From NCBI RefSeq assembly GCF_027887165.1, contig NC_077232.1:57675788-57739787 (forward strand): a DNA stretch of 64,000 nucleotides, read 5' to 3'. Under the pieces are notes generated by a model. The model saw only the letters and a list, made by a program, of their open reading frames with translations. It was not told where the DNA came from and searched no databases. Shown here piece by piece: positions 22,447-34,945 of the stretch. This stretch comes from Monodelphis domestica. Lineage: Eukaryota; Chordata; Mammalia; Didelphimorphia; Didelphidae. Numbering within the stretch: the first letter of the stretch is position 1; each line of letters begins with the position of its first letter. Both the position numbers and the translations under genes were made by a program.

Positions 22447-24004
22447 CATATCTGCTTAATATAAGTTAATATACCTTGAAATATCAAGGTGGAAGTATTA
22501 ATAATACATGAAATCCCTTTAGATATCCAGTTAAACTCATTTTAATGGCTGGCACTTTCTGCTCTCTCCTCTTCTTCTCCCCCATATCAATGTCATATCT
22601 CAATCCTACCACTTCAAAGTCTATGAGCTCAGGCAGCATCAATACTTAGTGATAGAACTGGGATAGATTTGGTATTACTTATGTTCAGATTTCTAGTTAA
22701 GCATTCTTTTTTCTATGTCATGTTGGATTATGATAGAGAACAATGAAATATGTATCTGCTGCCAAATGATGTAATGTTTACCTTCCTAGAAAACAAATTC
22801 CTGGGGAAAGAGCAAGAATGATGAGAACTCAGAGACCAGTCCTTGGGAAATTGTAAAGTTTGACTTTAAATATTTCTCCATCTTCTCCTCTCTTTCCTTC
22901 CCCCCCTCCCCAATCCATACCATCCATTAACCCATTCCTATTACCTACTGATATGCCTTTTTCTGGATGGACCCATCACTTTTACTTCCCCACCATCAAC
23001 ACTTATTTTTAACATGTCCCATTCTCACAGGAATTTTTTAGGTGACTGATTAATTTGTAAGCAAATTCAAATTTTGGGGCTGATAATAGGCTAGAACCAG
23101 AAAGGAGAGATTTTTTTATTTTAGAAATTCTAGGCATCTGGAAAGCAGTATGTAGGGAGAAGGATGTCAGAGGCATATGTTTCAAAGTGGAATGTTTCAG
23201 AAGCTCCTCAAATCCCTTCAACCCATTTCATTTGTCTAGCTTCCACTCTTTTGGCAGAACTAGAATTATATATCAAATGTTTTGCTCGGTCAAATAATTT
23301 AACTTCCCAGTGCCTTACTTTCATTACCTACCAGATGAGAGAATAGTACCGAGCTCCCAAGACCATTATGGGAATTAGCATTCCCCTGATTATTCCAAAA
23401 GGAAAGACATTGTCCCAAAACAGAATATATGGAGACTAATTAACCTGTGTATTTGTAGCTGGGCTGGGATGAGTACTATGGAAACCAAACATCAGAACTC
23501 TAAACTCTACCATAGCATAATCCTGTTGTGCAACAAAATACCTTTCATACCAGCTTCCCATGGAGGCTGGAGTTGCTGGCCTAGCTTCATTGCCTAGAGC
23601 TTGTTTCTGTTTGAGGGAGGAAGAAAGCATTGAAAATTCCTGTTGTACAAGGTAATATCTTTTATGGAAAAGAAAGGGTGTGTCCCAACTTAGCCAACAT
23701 CCCCATAAGCCTCTGCCTCTGTCATTGTGACTTCCTCCATTCTCCCTACATTGGCTTTAATTTAAAATTTCTAATGGATCTTCTCCGAAGATATGTCTAA
23801 TGTAGCTATACTTCCCCAGGCAATGGGGGCATGATCTGCCCCAGAGCTTGATCATGGAATGGACTTAACAGGCTTCTCACTTATTTCTTTTTTAGTAGTA
23901 GAAAAGTTGCAACTGATTGCATATGAGACATATCCAGGACCTTAAAATGGCATTTCCTTCTCTTTATTCTTGGCAAGTCAGTCAATAAGTAGTGTTTACA
24001 GAGT
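22447..24004. other. No recognised feature
   Basis: About 1.5 kb. A pyrimidine-rich stretch at 22880-22920 is the only compositional feature. Confidence 0.4.
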
Positions 24005-24270
24005 GCAGAATACATTTTAAGAAGTCAATCAACCCTCATCCCTCTTTATTCTTCATTTGTCCTTCTTCTAAACCCTTCTAAGGCTCTTGTTGCTTCAACT
24101 TAATTAATATCTATTGATACTATCTCCACTTATCACTTCTCTGTTATAATAGCCTTCTAATTGGTGGCCCTGCCTCAATTCCTACCCCATACTAATCTAT
24201 TATCTGCTCAGTTGCTAAGGCTATTTTCATACAGCACTGTTCTAGTGGGGGATACTCCAATTATCTTCAC
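24005..24270 (+). repeat. L2 LINE fragment
   Basis: GGTGGCCCTGCCTCAATTCC, the ATACTAATCTATTATCTGCT block and GGCTATTTTCATACAGCACT follow the L2 3' half in order. Confidence 0.6.
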
Positions 24271-24559
24271 ATCTGCTGAAGCTTTCTAGGTGTCTCAAGC
24301 AGAGCATTGATAATTTTTTTCATTTGCCTTAATAATTGCCTTCTTCAAAATGTGGAGTGAGCAGGAAAGCTACGTACTATTCTAGAATCCAGTTCTGAAC
24401 CATCATAACCAATTGTTCATCAAGTTATCATAAAAACTGTTTAGAGGAAATGATGATTCCATTCTTTTAAACGTATAAAACAGGAGTGGAAAGCCATACT
24501 TTGGCTGACACTCACCCTTAACTCTAGTAGACTATTTCAACAAGGTTAAAGAGAAAACA

Positions 24560-24695
24560 GATAGGATCACAGGGTCATAGGCTTGAGAGCTGGATAAGAA
24601 ATCAAGTACTCTAGAAATCCTTTAATTCAAACTTCATTTTGAAGATGAGGAAACCAATTTCCTTAAACATTAAACAACTTTCCCAGAATCGATTT
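24560..24695 (-). repeat. MIR-class fragment
   Basis: TTTTGAAGATGAGGAAACCA and AACAACTTTCCCAGAAT are reverse-strand MIR core motifs. Confidence 0.5.
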
Positions 24696-24939
24696 TGCTT
24701 TCTGCTTTAAAGAGGAATTAGTAAAGCCATGGTTAAAAGTAATACTTCTGCCTACAAATTCAGTACTCTGGAGACTACATTGGTGTGGTAGATGATCTTG
24801 GAGAGTTTCCATGGCTGAAATATTCCATTAGACAGACAACTTGGTGAAGACCCTCTTTAAACTTAGCTAAGTTGGTCCTTGGACAAGATACATGTGGTCA
24901 TTGATGCACTTGGCATTCTTCACTATGTATGATATTTAT

Positions 24940-25195
24940 TTAATAATAATAACTAGCATTTATATAGTCTTTATTATATGCCAAGTTTTGGATATTTTTA
25001 TCTCAATTGATTCTCACAACAACACTGCAAGGTAGGTGCTATTATTGTTTTGATTTTACACATGAGGAATCAAGCAAATAGAAGTTAAGTGACTCACCCA
25101 GTGTCACACAGCTACTAAGCATCAGAGACTAGATTTAAATTCAGGCCTTTCTGATTCCAAACCAGATGCTCTAACTACTGTATCATAGATACAGC
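24940..25195 (-). repeat. MIR / CORE-SINE, nearly full length
   Basis: The reverse strand shows the whole MIR series: TAATAATAACTAGCATTTAT, CTCACAACAACACTGCAAGG, TTTACACATGAGGAATCAAG, GTGTCACACAGCTACTAAGC and CAGATGCTCTAACTACTGTA. Confidence 0.85.
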
Positions 25196-25209
25196 TTCTC
25201 CCCTCCATT

Positions 25210-25262
25210 CCAGTTTGTGAGTTCTCTGAGGGCAAGAACTGTGTCTTATTTACTGTTTTCTC
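25210..25262 (+). repeat. L2 3' fragment
   Basis: GTGAGTTCTCTGAGGGCAAG followed by AACTGTGTCTTATTTACTG. Confidence 0.5.
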
Positions 25263-25495
25263 CAACTCCACCCCCAACCACCCAACTACCCCTCCCAAAC
25301 CTACCCCTGCCACAGTTTGGGCTGGATCATTTGGGGAGGATTTACCTGGACTTGGTTGATAGTCCTTTAAATGCTTGAATACATGTGTCATATATCCTTT
25401 AAGTCTTCTCTGTAGCTCAGTTCTTTCAGCTGATCTTTCTGAGACAAAGGCAATGAGATGGAAAGGGAGGAAGGAGTACATGACTGGAACCAATC

Positions 25496-25666
25496 TTTGA
25501 TCCATAATCAGGAGATCATCACAAAAGCCCTAATAAAAACAGAAGCTACTCTCACTGTTTTCTGCAAGATGGAACTGGATTTATACTTCAGATCTTGAGG
25601 AAAACAGTGAGAGCAGCTTCTGTTTTCATTAGGGCTTTTGTGATAATCTCCTAATTATGGATCAAA
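25496..25666 (-). repeat. Long near-perfect inverted repeat (67-bp arms, 37-base loop)
   Basis: The left arm 25496-25562 and right arm 25600-25666 are reverse complements with only four mismatches in 67 positions and no gaps. All four are C/A pairs on the plus strand, so an RNA from the minus strand would carry four G-U wobbles and be paired along its whole length. The loop is 37 bases. No coding capacity, poly-A or target duplication is evident. It could be a MITE with long terminal inverted repeats, a recent local inverted duplication, or a precursor for a microRNA or small interfering RNA. I strand it minus only because of the wobble pattern. Age must be low, since the arms have barely diverged. 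Confidence 0.85.
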
Positions 25667-26190
25667 AATAACTGAGCAAACAATTGGTAAAAAGGCAAAG
25701 AAACCCCCAGAAAAAATTGGGAAGTCCCCCACAAATAGAGCTCTACCCCCTTGAAAACAGCCACTGTTTCCTTGAGATTATTTATAAGAAGGGAAATAAT
25801 ACTAGTATAAGACCAGAAAATTTTGTAGAAAAAAATAAATTATGGGCAAGAAATCAAGGGTTTTAAAAGAAAAAGATGGTATCTTCATTGCTGTTTCCAA
25901 CTGAAGTTGGGATCCAGACTTTTCTTGAAAGAAAATTTTGGGAAAAAATGGTTGTATCTTAGCTATCTGAATTTCAGGTCATGACTTATGACACAGGAGT
26001 AGAAAACATCTAATGAGTACTAGAAAAAATATATTTGCCTAAAGTCTTGTGAATTGGATCTAAAGGGCTTTAAGCTGAAAATGGGAGAAGAAAAAATTGC
26101 CCAAATATATCTGTCAAGGCTTAAATAAGAGAGATGTAGATATAACATGGAAAGAAGACCATTAGACGACCAATAATTCACAAAAGGTAA
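25667..26190. other. No recognised feature
   Basis: A-rich unassigned sequence directly beside the hairpin. The 60-codon frame at 25684-25866 is lysine-rich and has no recognisable domain. Confidence 0.4.
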
Positions 26191-26191
26191 A

Positions 26192-26390
26192 TTTTTATAC
26201 TCTTACTTTCTATCTTAAAGTCAATACTGTGTATTGATCCCAAGGCAGAAGAGTGCTAAAGTTAGGCAATGGGGGTTAAATGACTTGCCCAGGGTCACGT
26301 GGCTAGGAAGTGTCTGAGGACAGATTTGTACTCAGGACATCCTGTCTCTAGGCCTGGCTCTCAATGCACTGAGGCACCTAGATGACCTCC
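26192..26390 (-). mobile_element. Marsupial tRNA-type SINE (copy 3)
   Basis: Reverse-strand copy: AATACTGTGTATTGATCCCA, GACTTGCCCAGGGTCACGTG and CTCAATGCACTGAGGCACC. Older than the 49.6 and 62.7 kb copies, judging by its divergence. Confidence 0.85.
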
Positions 26391-26700
26391 CAAAATAAAA
26401 CCTATTGCTTCAGTTTTTCGTGTATATATGCACAAAGTATAGTTAATAAAAATGGTGCAACAGAGATTCTAACAGGAGGAAAAATTCATCTCAGAAGTAA
26501 ATGAGGCTTTGTGGGATGGAACATAACTTCGCAAAATATACTCAATTAAAAAGAAAAAAGAATGGATTAAATTGAAGTTGTAATAACACTAAATTAAGAA
26601 GACATGCTTATGTGAGTAGCATGTAACTAAAGGAAAAAATAAAAAGAAGGAGAAAGCATGGTAGAAATCATTATGAACCTCCCAATCTCATGCAGGGATG
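26391..26700. other. No recognised feature
   Basis: A-rich, unassigned. Confidence 0.4.
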
Positions 26701-29700
26701 GGTTGGGAGTGTCTTCTCATATCTCTTCTTTCAAGGTTTGTTCTTTATACATTCACAGCATCCACTTTTCTTTTGTTCTTGTTGTTCCTCATTACATTTA
26801 CATTGCTGTAATCATTGTGTGAATTGTTGTCTTGTCTTGGTCTCATTCTTTATCAATTCATGTAGATTTTCCCCTGCTTCTCTATAGTTATAATCTTCTT
26901 GGTTTTTTTCCCTACAATACAATAATATTCCACTATGATCATGTACTACAACTTGTTTAGCTATTTCCCAGTTGATGAGTATTTGCTTTCTTTCCTATTA
27001 CAAAAAGTATAATCCTTTATCAGAGAAATTTGCAGCAAAATTTTTTCCAGGTACTGTTTCCCTTTTTATTTTGGCCACATTTGTTTTGTTTATGCAAAAG
27101 CTTTTAATTTTCATTTATTCAAAATTATCCATTTTACTTCCTATTATTCTCTCTCTTTTAATCATACATTCTTCCCTTAATGAAAAGTATAACTGGTAAT
27201 TATTTCCATGCTCCCCTAATTTGCTTATATAATTAAATTATGATTTATTGAATTTTATTTATTTTTGGACTTAAGAAATGTAATTATTTAATACAAACAT
27301 CCAAATAAAAATTCAACTTTTTTAAAGACAAACTCCTAAAAGATTACATTATAGAAAATAAACTATAGCTTTATATGACAGAGATATATTTTAACAAAAT
27401 AATATTTTTCCTTAGTAATTAAGTAAAAAACAGAAAATAAATAATTCCCTTTTAAATTAGCCATACACTTAGGTTTTAATCACTTCTTAATCATCAGGGC
27501 TATATACTCTAGTCATGTACCAGATGCTTTATTTAAGTCTGTCTCAGATATAAACATCTCCCATAATGAAATTACTTCATACCAAAATTAAGGCTTAATA
27601 ATGTTTGGAAAGAAATATTAAAAATGGTGTTTGAGTTATTTAAATATTTCATTCCATCCTCTGTTAATCTGGGCAGTTTATATATATTTTAACTCTTCAT
27701 CCATTTTACTTAGATTTTTAAGCTTTATTGGCACATAATTGGGCAAAATGGTGTGTGAAAATTGCTTTGATTTCATATTCATTGGTAATTTTTGCTGCTG
27801 GTTATTTGGTTGCCTTCTTTATTTAAAAAATCAAATTGAACAGTAGTTTATTTTTATTGTTTTTCATAAAACTAGGTCCTAGTTTTATTTATTAGCAACA
27901 TTTTTTATCTTCAATTTTAATTATCTCTCCTGTGATTTTTGAGATTTCTACTTTGGTGTTTACTTGGGGATTTTTAACTTTTTTTTTACTTACATGTTCA
28001 ATTCATTGTTTTGCTTTTTCATTCTATAATTAATGTAAGCATTTAGACATATACATTTCCCCCTAACTATTGCTTTGACTGCATCCTACAAAATTTGGTA
28101 TGTTGTCTCATTGTTGTCATTATCTTTAATGAAATAATTGATTGTTTCTATGATTTGTTCTTTGACTCATTCCTTAGAACTAGTTATTTAGTTTTCTATT
28201 AATTTTAACCTAGCTTGAAAAGCCTTTTATTGAATATAATTTTATTGCTTTGTTGTCTTAAAAGACTATATTTAATATTTCTGCTTTTCTATTTTGTTTG
28301 TGATCTTTTTATGACCTAACACATGGTCAATATTTGTAAAGGTACCATGTATTGCTGAGAAAAAAGGTCTATTCTTTTCTATTCCTGCTCAGATTTCTCT
28401 AAAAGTCTATCATATCTAACTTTTTCAAAATTCTATTCATTTCTTTGACTTCTTGTTTATTTTTTGGCTAGATTTATGTACCTCTGAGATGAATAAATTG
28501 AGGTCCCCTGATATAGTTTTTGGTTCATATCCTCCTGTAATTTAGATTTTTCTTTAAAAATTTGGAAACTATGCCATTTGGTGCATATTTTTAGTATTAA
28601 TATAACTTCATTGTCTGTGCTCCCTCTCAACAAAATGTAGCTTTCCTAATGATTTCTTTTAGTTAGATCTATTTTTGCTTTTCCTTTGTCTGAGATCATG
28701 ATTGCTACTTCCACCTTTTATTTTTACTTCAACTGAAGCATAATAGATCTATTCCAACCTCTTATGTTAGCCCTCTATTTCCTTTCATCCTATTATCTTT
28801 TTATACTTCTCCCTTTTTTTATGCTGCCCTTCCTCTAAAGACTGTTTTTCTTGTCAACACTGCCTCTTTTAATCTGTCTTCCCTCTCATCACTCCCTTCT
28901 CTCAAGCTCTTCCCTTTTACTTACCTATTTAAGATGAATTCCCATACCCAATTGAGTGTGTCTGTGTGTATATTCTTGCTTCTTTGAGTCATTTCAGTTG
29001 ACAGTGAGGCTTAAGTATTGCTCTCTACCCTCCATTTCCCCCACTATTTTAAAAACTCTTCCTTGCCTGCCTCTTCTGTATAAAATATTTTTTCCTATTC
29101 TTCCCCTCCCTTTCCCTTTCTCCAAGTGCATCTCTATTTCTCAGTATTAGGAGAGCATCCTTACATTAGGACAGTTCACCCTAGCCCCAGAGAGCTTAGT
29201 CCTTCTCCTGCGTGGGCACCACTACTTACCCTTTAATCCTGTCTTGTTTTCTTCCTCTCCATGTTTTCTTTGTGGTGGATGAGATGCTCCTGGATGGAGA
29301 GATCTAAGAGATGAGTCAGATGAAGGTACTGAAACAGCTGTTGATGCTGAAGTCCCTGGAGTAAGGATCTAGGTGGTGTCCAGTTTGGGACACTCACACC
29401 ATCCCCATCCCCTGCCCCTCTCTTTTCCTCTCCCCTAACCCCAAGTAGATGCTCTGAATTTACCATCTATATATCTATTCCCTCTGTCTAAGTAGACTCC
29501 TTCTAGGTGCCCTAAGGATAATAAAGTTCTTGTGGGTTATATGTATTATCTTTCCATTTGGGAATGTAAATAATTTAATATTAAATTTAATATTAAATTT
29601 CTTTTCTCTGAATGCCAACATTTCTATCAGTTCTGATTTTTTTGTCAGGAATTTCAGGAAGTTCTCTATTTCACTCTGTCCATTTTCCCATATAAATTTA

Positions 29701-31365
29701 TACTCAATTTTGGTGAGCAGATTTTTTTTTATTAGAGTTCTTTTACCTTCTAGTTCTTTCACTTATGGAATTTCATATTCTAAGCTCTCCTCTCTTTTAT
29801 GTGGTACCTGATAAATCTTATGTGATTCTGACTGTGTCTCCATGGAATTTAAATTATTCTTTTAAGTTGTTTCCAACATTTTCTCCTTGACATTAAAGTT
29901 CTGGAATTTAACCATAAAATTTCTGAGAGCTTTCATTTTAGGGTCTCTTTCATGAAATGTCTAATGAATTCTTTCAGCATCTATTTTGTCGTCTGGTTCT
30001 AAAATATGTGAATAACTTTCTTCATAATTTCTTGAAATATGTCTAGACTCTTTTTATTGTGACTGATAGTTAGTCTAATAATTTTTAAATGATCTCTCCT
30101 CAATTTAGTTTTCAGATCAGTTTTTTTTCCTTTGGGATAGTTCACATTTTCTTCTTTTTTAATTTTTTACTTATTTTGTTTTTTCCTCATATCTCATGGA
30201 GTCGTTAGTATCCATTTGACCAATTCTAATTTTAAAAGAGTTATTTTCTTCAGTAAGGTTTTTTAAACCTCTTTTACCACTTGCTCAATTCTGGTCTAAA
30301 AGGAGTAATTTTCTTCAGTGTTTTTTTTTTTGTGCTTCTTTTATCAAGCTTTTAATTTTCTTTTCATACTTTTCTTGCATTGCTCTCATTTTGTTTCCAC
30401 TATATTTCCTTTAATGTTCTTACTTGAATTTAAACAATGTTTTGCCCCATTTTTATTATTTTCTTTAACTTGACTAAGAATTTTTTTGGATTTGTGACTA
30501 ATTTGCATGTTTCATTGAGCTTTGCTTACAGATGTTTTCACATCATTTTCTTTTGAGTTCATATTTTGGATTTTCCTGTCACAGTAGTAGATTTTTATAG
30601 TCATCATATTTTGTTATTGTGTTTGTTCATTTTTCTTGTTATTTCTTGGTTTTGGACTTTATAATAGAGTTTGATACTTCTTACCTCTGGGGTGACTCTA
30701 CTAAGTTTCAGACTTTTATGCTTCACTGTTTTCACAGCTAGTTTCGAGGCCTTTAAGTTTCTGATGTTTCCAGAGTGCTATGATCTAGGAAGAAGTGTGG
30801 TCACTGCTTTTTTAGTCTGTGCCATGGTTTTTATTCAGACAAGGCCTCTACTTTTTCATGTCCACAACCTCTCTCTTTCCTGCAATTGTGACTCATACCT
30901 CTTTTGGTCCTAGAATTGTGACCCAGAGACCCTAAATGCTACTCCTTACCCTGAAATGGCAATTCAAAACAGGGCAATCAACACTGAAGTTGCTAAAAGC
31001 CTTGTCCTATACATAGTGCTACTACAAGGATCCCCTGTTATCTCCTTTTGATGAAATATTTCAATCTCCCTAACCATCTCTAGGTTGTGAAGGCTCCTGG
31101 TACAGTTGCTGCTGCCACCACTGTTACCATTGTGCCAAGGCTCACAGCTGGTGTTGCCACCACCTTGTGGCCCTTGTCTACTCCCACCCCCATGCCATAG
31201 ATCTCTTTTTATCTTCTCAAGTTGTCCTGTGATAGGAAAATATCTTACCCCACCCCTCTATCGGTTATGACATTCTAGAATTCAATATAACATGTTATTT
31301 TTAGAGTGGAATGCTGAGAGAGTTCAATTAGAATGCTCCCTCTACTCTGCTGGTTTGCATTTTCT
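26700..31365 (-). mobile_element. Long decayed LINE-1 (HAL1/L1-like), minus strand
   Basis: A T-rich plus strand over 4.6 kb reads in reverse as a LINE-1. The 5' end lies near 31365 with a GC-richer 5' UTR (31000-31340). ORF1 remains follow. A 3' segment at 27640-28730 corresponds to the ORF2 endonuclease/RT-linker part, and an ORF2 3' portion lies at 26740-27240. Internal parts are missing or rearranged (27240-27640 and 29160-29500 are unassigned), so it is a mosaic or a deleted element. Stops and frameshifts are everywhere. The open frames inside it are shadows. Confidence 0.75.
29860..30440 (-). pseudogene. LINE-1 ORF1 pseudogene
   Basis: Reverse-strand reading gives a charged, Lys/Glu-rich stretch consistent with the ORF1p coiled coil (from about 30440). 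Further on come a RHISRNYEESYSHILE-like RRM part and then a FMVKFQNFNVKEKML motif, the conserved start of the C-terminal domain. ORF1p is a trimeric RNA chaperone for LINE-1 RNA. Several in-frame stops show it is dead. Confidence 0.7.
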
Positions 31366-31389
31366 TTCTTTGATGGAATTTTGGTAATG

Positions 31390-32435
31390 ATTGACAGAGA
31401 AACTAAAACTAATTAACTGGATCTTTGTCCTGTAGAGTAAAAAGCAGTACTGTTTAACAAGGACATGAAACCAAAAAAAATGAGGAGACTGGAAGAGAAT
31501 ACCTAGCTCAACTCAATAGGTTAAAATCACTAGGATCAGATTAATTACATCAAAGAATTTTGAAAGAAATTACAAGTAGGATTTCTGGCTGGATAAATGG
31601 TCTTTGAAACAAAAAGAGGATTGGATCTGATCAAGGTTTTAACCATTTAAAAAAAGGGTGTCCAGGAGAATACATACCTTATGTAACTTAGTTTGATTGC
31701 TGACAATTTTCAAGAATACATGATTAAAGCTATGGTCTCCAATGGATAGAGAGCCAGGCCTTGAGATGAGAGGTCCTGGGTTCAAGTCTGATCTCAGACA
31801 CTTCCTAGATATGTGACTCTGAGTGAGTTCTTAGCCCCATTTGCCTACCACTCACTTCTTTTCTGCCTTGGAATGCTTTGTATTAATTCTAAGGTAGAAG
31901 AGAAGAGGATTTTTTTTAAATTTATGGTTTCTCATCATTTTGAAATAGCCAAAAGGACTTTGCTAAGACTAGGTCATAATAAACTAATTCCATTTCCCTT
32001 TTCTATGTTAATTAAACAGCAGATCAATGGATGCTGAAGACATACTATGACTACATTTCATGAATGTATCTAATAAAGTCTCTGCTGTTATTTTTGGGAG
32101 TTAGCTAAAAATATATAGGTCAGATGACAGGACAGTTAGGTGGATTCAGGACTGGTTTGGAGTCATGGGATGAGGCAGATATGGATGAACAATAGTTTGT
32201 GGGGAAAAGATTAGGTTTTTCAAGGGGTTGCAAAATCTATATAAATTAATAGCATGACAGCAAACAAATGAATTATTTCACTTTTCTTTTGTAGTAATGA
32301 AATCATAGCACTAATAATGTAAGAAGTCACTGTTCCATTTTTCTCTGCACTGACCAGATCACATCTGAAAAACTGTATTTAGTTCTGGTTTCAACATGGG
32401 ATCTTGGATTTAGACCTGGAAAGGACTATAATGAT
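31390..32435 (+). repeat. CR1/L3-type LINE fossil, interrupted by a SINE
   Basis: GGACAGTTAGGTGGATTCAG near 32130 and CTGACCAGATCACATCTGAA near 32350 are ordered CR1/L3 motifs. The SINE at 31740-31922 splits the fossil. Confidence 0.6.
31740..31922 (+). mobile_element. Marsupial tRNA-type SINE (copy 4)
   Basis: Head slightly truncated (CAATGGATAGAGAGCCAGGC), then GGTCCTGGGTTCAAGTCTGA and a TTTTTTTTAAA junction. TATGGTCTC / TATGGTTTC flank it as a decayed target duplication. Confidence 0.85.
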
Positions 32436-32600
32436 CATTGAGTCCAACACACTCATTTTCCAAATCAGAAAACTGAGACCCCGAGAGATCATAACTTGCC
32501 CAGGGTCACATAACTCACAAGTGTCAGAGGGAGGATTTAAACCCAGATTAATTTGACTACAAGGCTAGAATGTTATCTACTGCACCATTTTAGATATCAA
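32435..32600 (-). repeat. MIR-class repeat
   Basis: CAGAAAACTGAGACCCCGAG, CTTGCCCAGGGTCACATAAC and GGAGGATTTAAACCCAGATT are in order on the reverse strand. Confidence 0.7.
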
Positions 32601-32604
32601 GACA

Positions 32605-33087
32605 TTGACAAATATCTAATAAGGACTTTCTGTGGGTGAAAAACTATGCTTATTGGTGGGGAAAGCATGGTGTAAAGAAAGATACAATTCCTGGCCTCAA
32701 TGAAATGAGAGTTTAAGGAGGAATATGTGTGTGTGTGTGTGTATAAAATAGGTTATATAACAACACTGATAATTAATTCACATGATAAGAATTTTGTTTT
32801 TTCATTTTTAAAATATATTGATTATTTATTTTAATAGTTTTTTATTTTTATTTTTAATTTTTATTTGGTCAATAGTTTTTTTAATGGAGGCCTAAATTCT
32901 TTTCCTTCCACACCCATAGAGAAGGTAAATAATATATCAATTAAACATGTGAAATCATATATAATATATTTCGATATTGGTCTTATTGCAAAAAAGCAAG
33001 AAAAATATTCAATGATAAGTAATTCTAAAGAAGAGAAAAGTTGTTCTGAAATCTGAGGAGTGGGAAGACAGTACCAATGAAGTGTGA
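32605..33087 (+). repeat. Unclassified old mammalian repeat, part 1
   Basis: Begins with the AAGCATGGTG...CAATTCCTGGCCTCAATGAA motif series, includes a short (TG)n run at 32727, and appears to continue beyond the LINE-1 insertion (33941 onward). I cannot name the family. Confidence 0.4.
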
Positions 33088-33097
33088 GAAAGTCTCT

Positions 33098-33930
33098 CTT
33101 TTAAATTTATTTTATTTTTTTATTAATTTATTAATTTAGAATATTTTCCCATGGTTACATGATTCATGATCTTTCTCACCCCTCTTCCATCCCCACTCCT
33201 GGAGCTGACAAGCAATTCTACTGGTTTATACATGTTCATGGTTATACATTGTATACATGGTTTTACATTATACATTATACATATCTACTGGGTTATACAT
33301 TGTTCAAAACCTATATCCATATTATTCATATTTGCAATAGTGTTCTTTTAAAGCCCAAACCCCAATCTTATACCATCGAACCACATGATAATTCATGTTT
33401 TTCTTCTGAGTTTCTGTTCCCACAGTTATTTGTCTAGATGTGGATAGCATTCTTTCTCACAAATCCCTCCAGATTATCCTGGATCATTGCATTGCTACTA
33501 GTAGAGAAGTCCATTACATTCAATTGTGCCACAGTGTATCAGTCTCTGGGTACAATGTTCTCCTGGTTCTGTTCCTCTCACTCTGCATCAATTCCTGGAA
33601 GTCATTCCAGTTCACATGGAATTCCTCCAGTTCATCATTCCTTACAACACAATAGTATTCTATTAACATCAGATGCTATAATTTGTTTAGCTGTTCCCCA
33701 ATTGAGGGATACCCCCTCATTTTCCAATTTTTTGCCACTATAAAAATGTGGCTTTAAATATTTTTCTACAAGCCTTTTTCCTTATTATCTCTCTGAGGTA
33801 CAAACCAAGTAGCCGTATGGCTGGATCAAAGGTCAGGCAGTCTTTTAAAGTCCTTTGGACATAGTTCCATACTGCTTTCCAGGATGGTTGGATCAATTCA
33901 TAACTCCACCAGCAATGCCTTAGCATAAGG
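33098..33930 (-). mobile_element. 5'-truncated LINE-1 (ORF2 C-terminus and 3' UTR)
   Basis: Reverse strand carries the end of ORF2 (CELIQPSWKAVWNY, then FDPAIRLLGLY) followed by the 3' UTR. The 3' UTR is expanded near 33235-33300 by tandem ATACAT-type repeats. GAAAGTCTCT (33088-33097) and GAAAGTTTCT (33931-33940) are the target duplication with one mismatch. Confidence 0.88.
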
Positions 33931-33940
33931 GAAAGTTTCT

Positions 33941-34551
33941 TAGAGAAGATGGAACACTGAGCTAAACTTTCAAAGATGAATAGGAAAAGAATGGTTAAGT
34001 AAGGGAACAAAAGTCATCTTAGTCATAGAGAATGACTTTCATTCTAAGAAGAGTGAGAAACTCTGAGAAGGCTATGGTTTCATGAGGAATGATAATGGAA
34101 GTGTAGGTTCTTGAAGGCAAATGAATAATCAGTAACAGAGAAAGAAGAGGGGAGTGGTAATTGGCCACTTTTTAATAAGGAGGTAATGAAATAGACATAT
34201 TTTGGTTTAATATATTAAAATTGAGTTGGGCCCTTTTCTTGGCCTTGCATATGGGACACGATGAAGGCAAACCCTTTGGAAACTTCAGAAATGTAACAAT
34301 CAGCATGTAGATGCACTGTGAGAACACTGAATGAGTTTGAGGGCCAGAGAATTTTCTGGTCTGGCTAATTCATAGAGTAGGTAGAGAGAATTAATATTAT
34401 ATGAAGCCTGACTAGGAGGATTGCTCCAGTTTAGAGAGAGAGAAGAAAGACAGGCAAAAGAGGGGAAGAGACAAAAAAAAAACCCCAAACACCACTGATT
34501 TTTAAACAGTAAGATGGTATTACCATATTTATATAATTGAGGGTAGCCATT
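33941..34551 (+). repeat. Unclassified old mammalian repeat, part 2
   Basis: AGCTAAACTTTCAAAGATGAATAGG and GGCAAATGAATAATCAG-type text resembles a common purine-rich mammalian repeat that resumes after the next insertion. No frame is coding. Confidence 0.4.
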
Positions 34552-34945
34552 GGGTCATAGACCCCTTGTGAACCAAGGCTTTGCTTACCCAGCATGTGAA
34601 GACTGCTTCAGCTGAACAGACGGAAGAAACCAATAAGAAGGTTCAACGGCTGAGAGGGCGACGCAGCAAAGCACTGTGGAGTGCTTAGGGCGTGTTGGAG
34701 CACAAAGGACAACATGGCCATCCAATGCAGCTGAGGAAATCTCCAGGCATAACGATTCTTCATGCCACTGGACCCAGGCTTCCAACGCCGAGAGAGTGGG
34801 ACTGTCTCTGAGCATCAACTTTTCCACTTAAATCTCCTTCTCACACAAATATCTTTGTGCACACTCATCTATACACCATAGATGAAAATGCACAAAGACA
34901 ATCATCATCCTCGGTCACCAAGAGACTACTACTACTATAATTGGA
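34552..34945 (+). mobile_element. Unclassified retroposon with (ACT)n tail, copy A
   Basis: A 394-bp segment relatively rich in G, C and CpG runs from GGGTCATAGACCCC to a trinucleotide tail AGACTACTACTACTATAATT. A second copy lies at 37053-37650 in opposite orientation. A simple-repeat tail rather than poly-A is typical of RTE- or CR1/L2-mobilised elements. The frame at 34585-34827 is also open in the other copy, which suggests shared ancestry and not necessarily function. Confidence 0.65.

Noticed and set aside
25122..25505. 127-codon minus-strand frame
   Set aside because: It spans a MIR fossil and unrelated DNA and ends at the hairpin arm; no domain is seen.
28956..29811. Small frames on both strands as possible host exons
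   Set aside because: They sit inside the decayed minus-strand LINE-1 and show no host domain.
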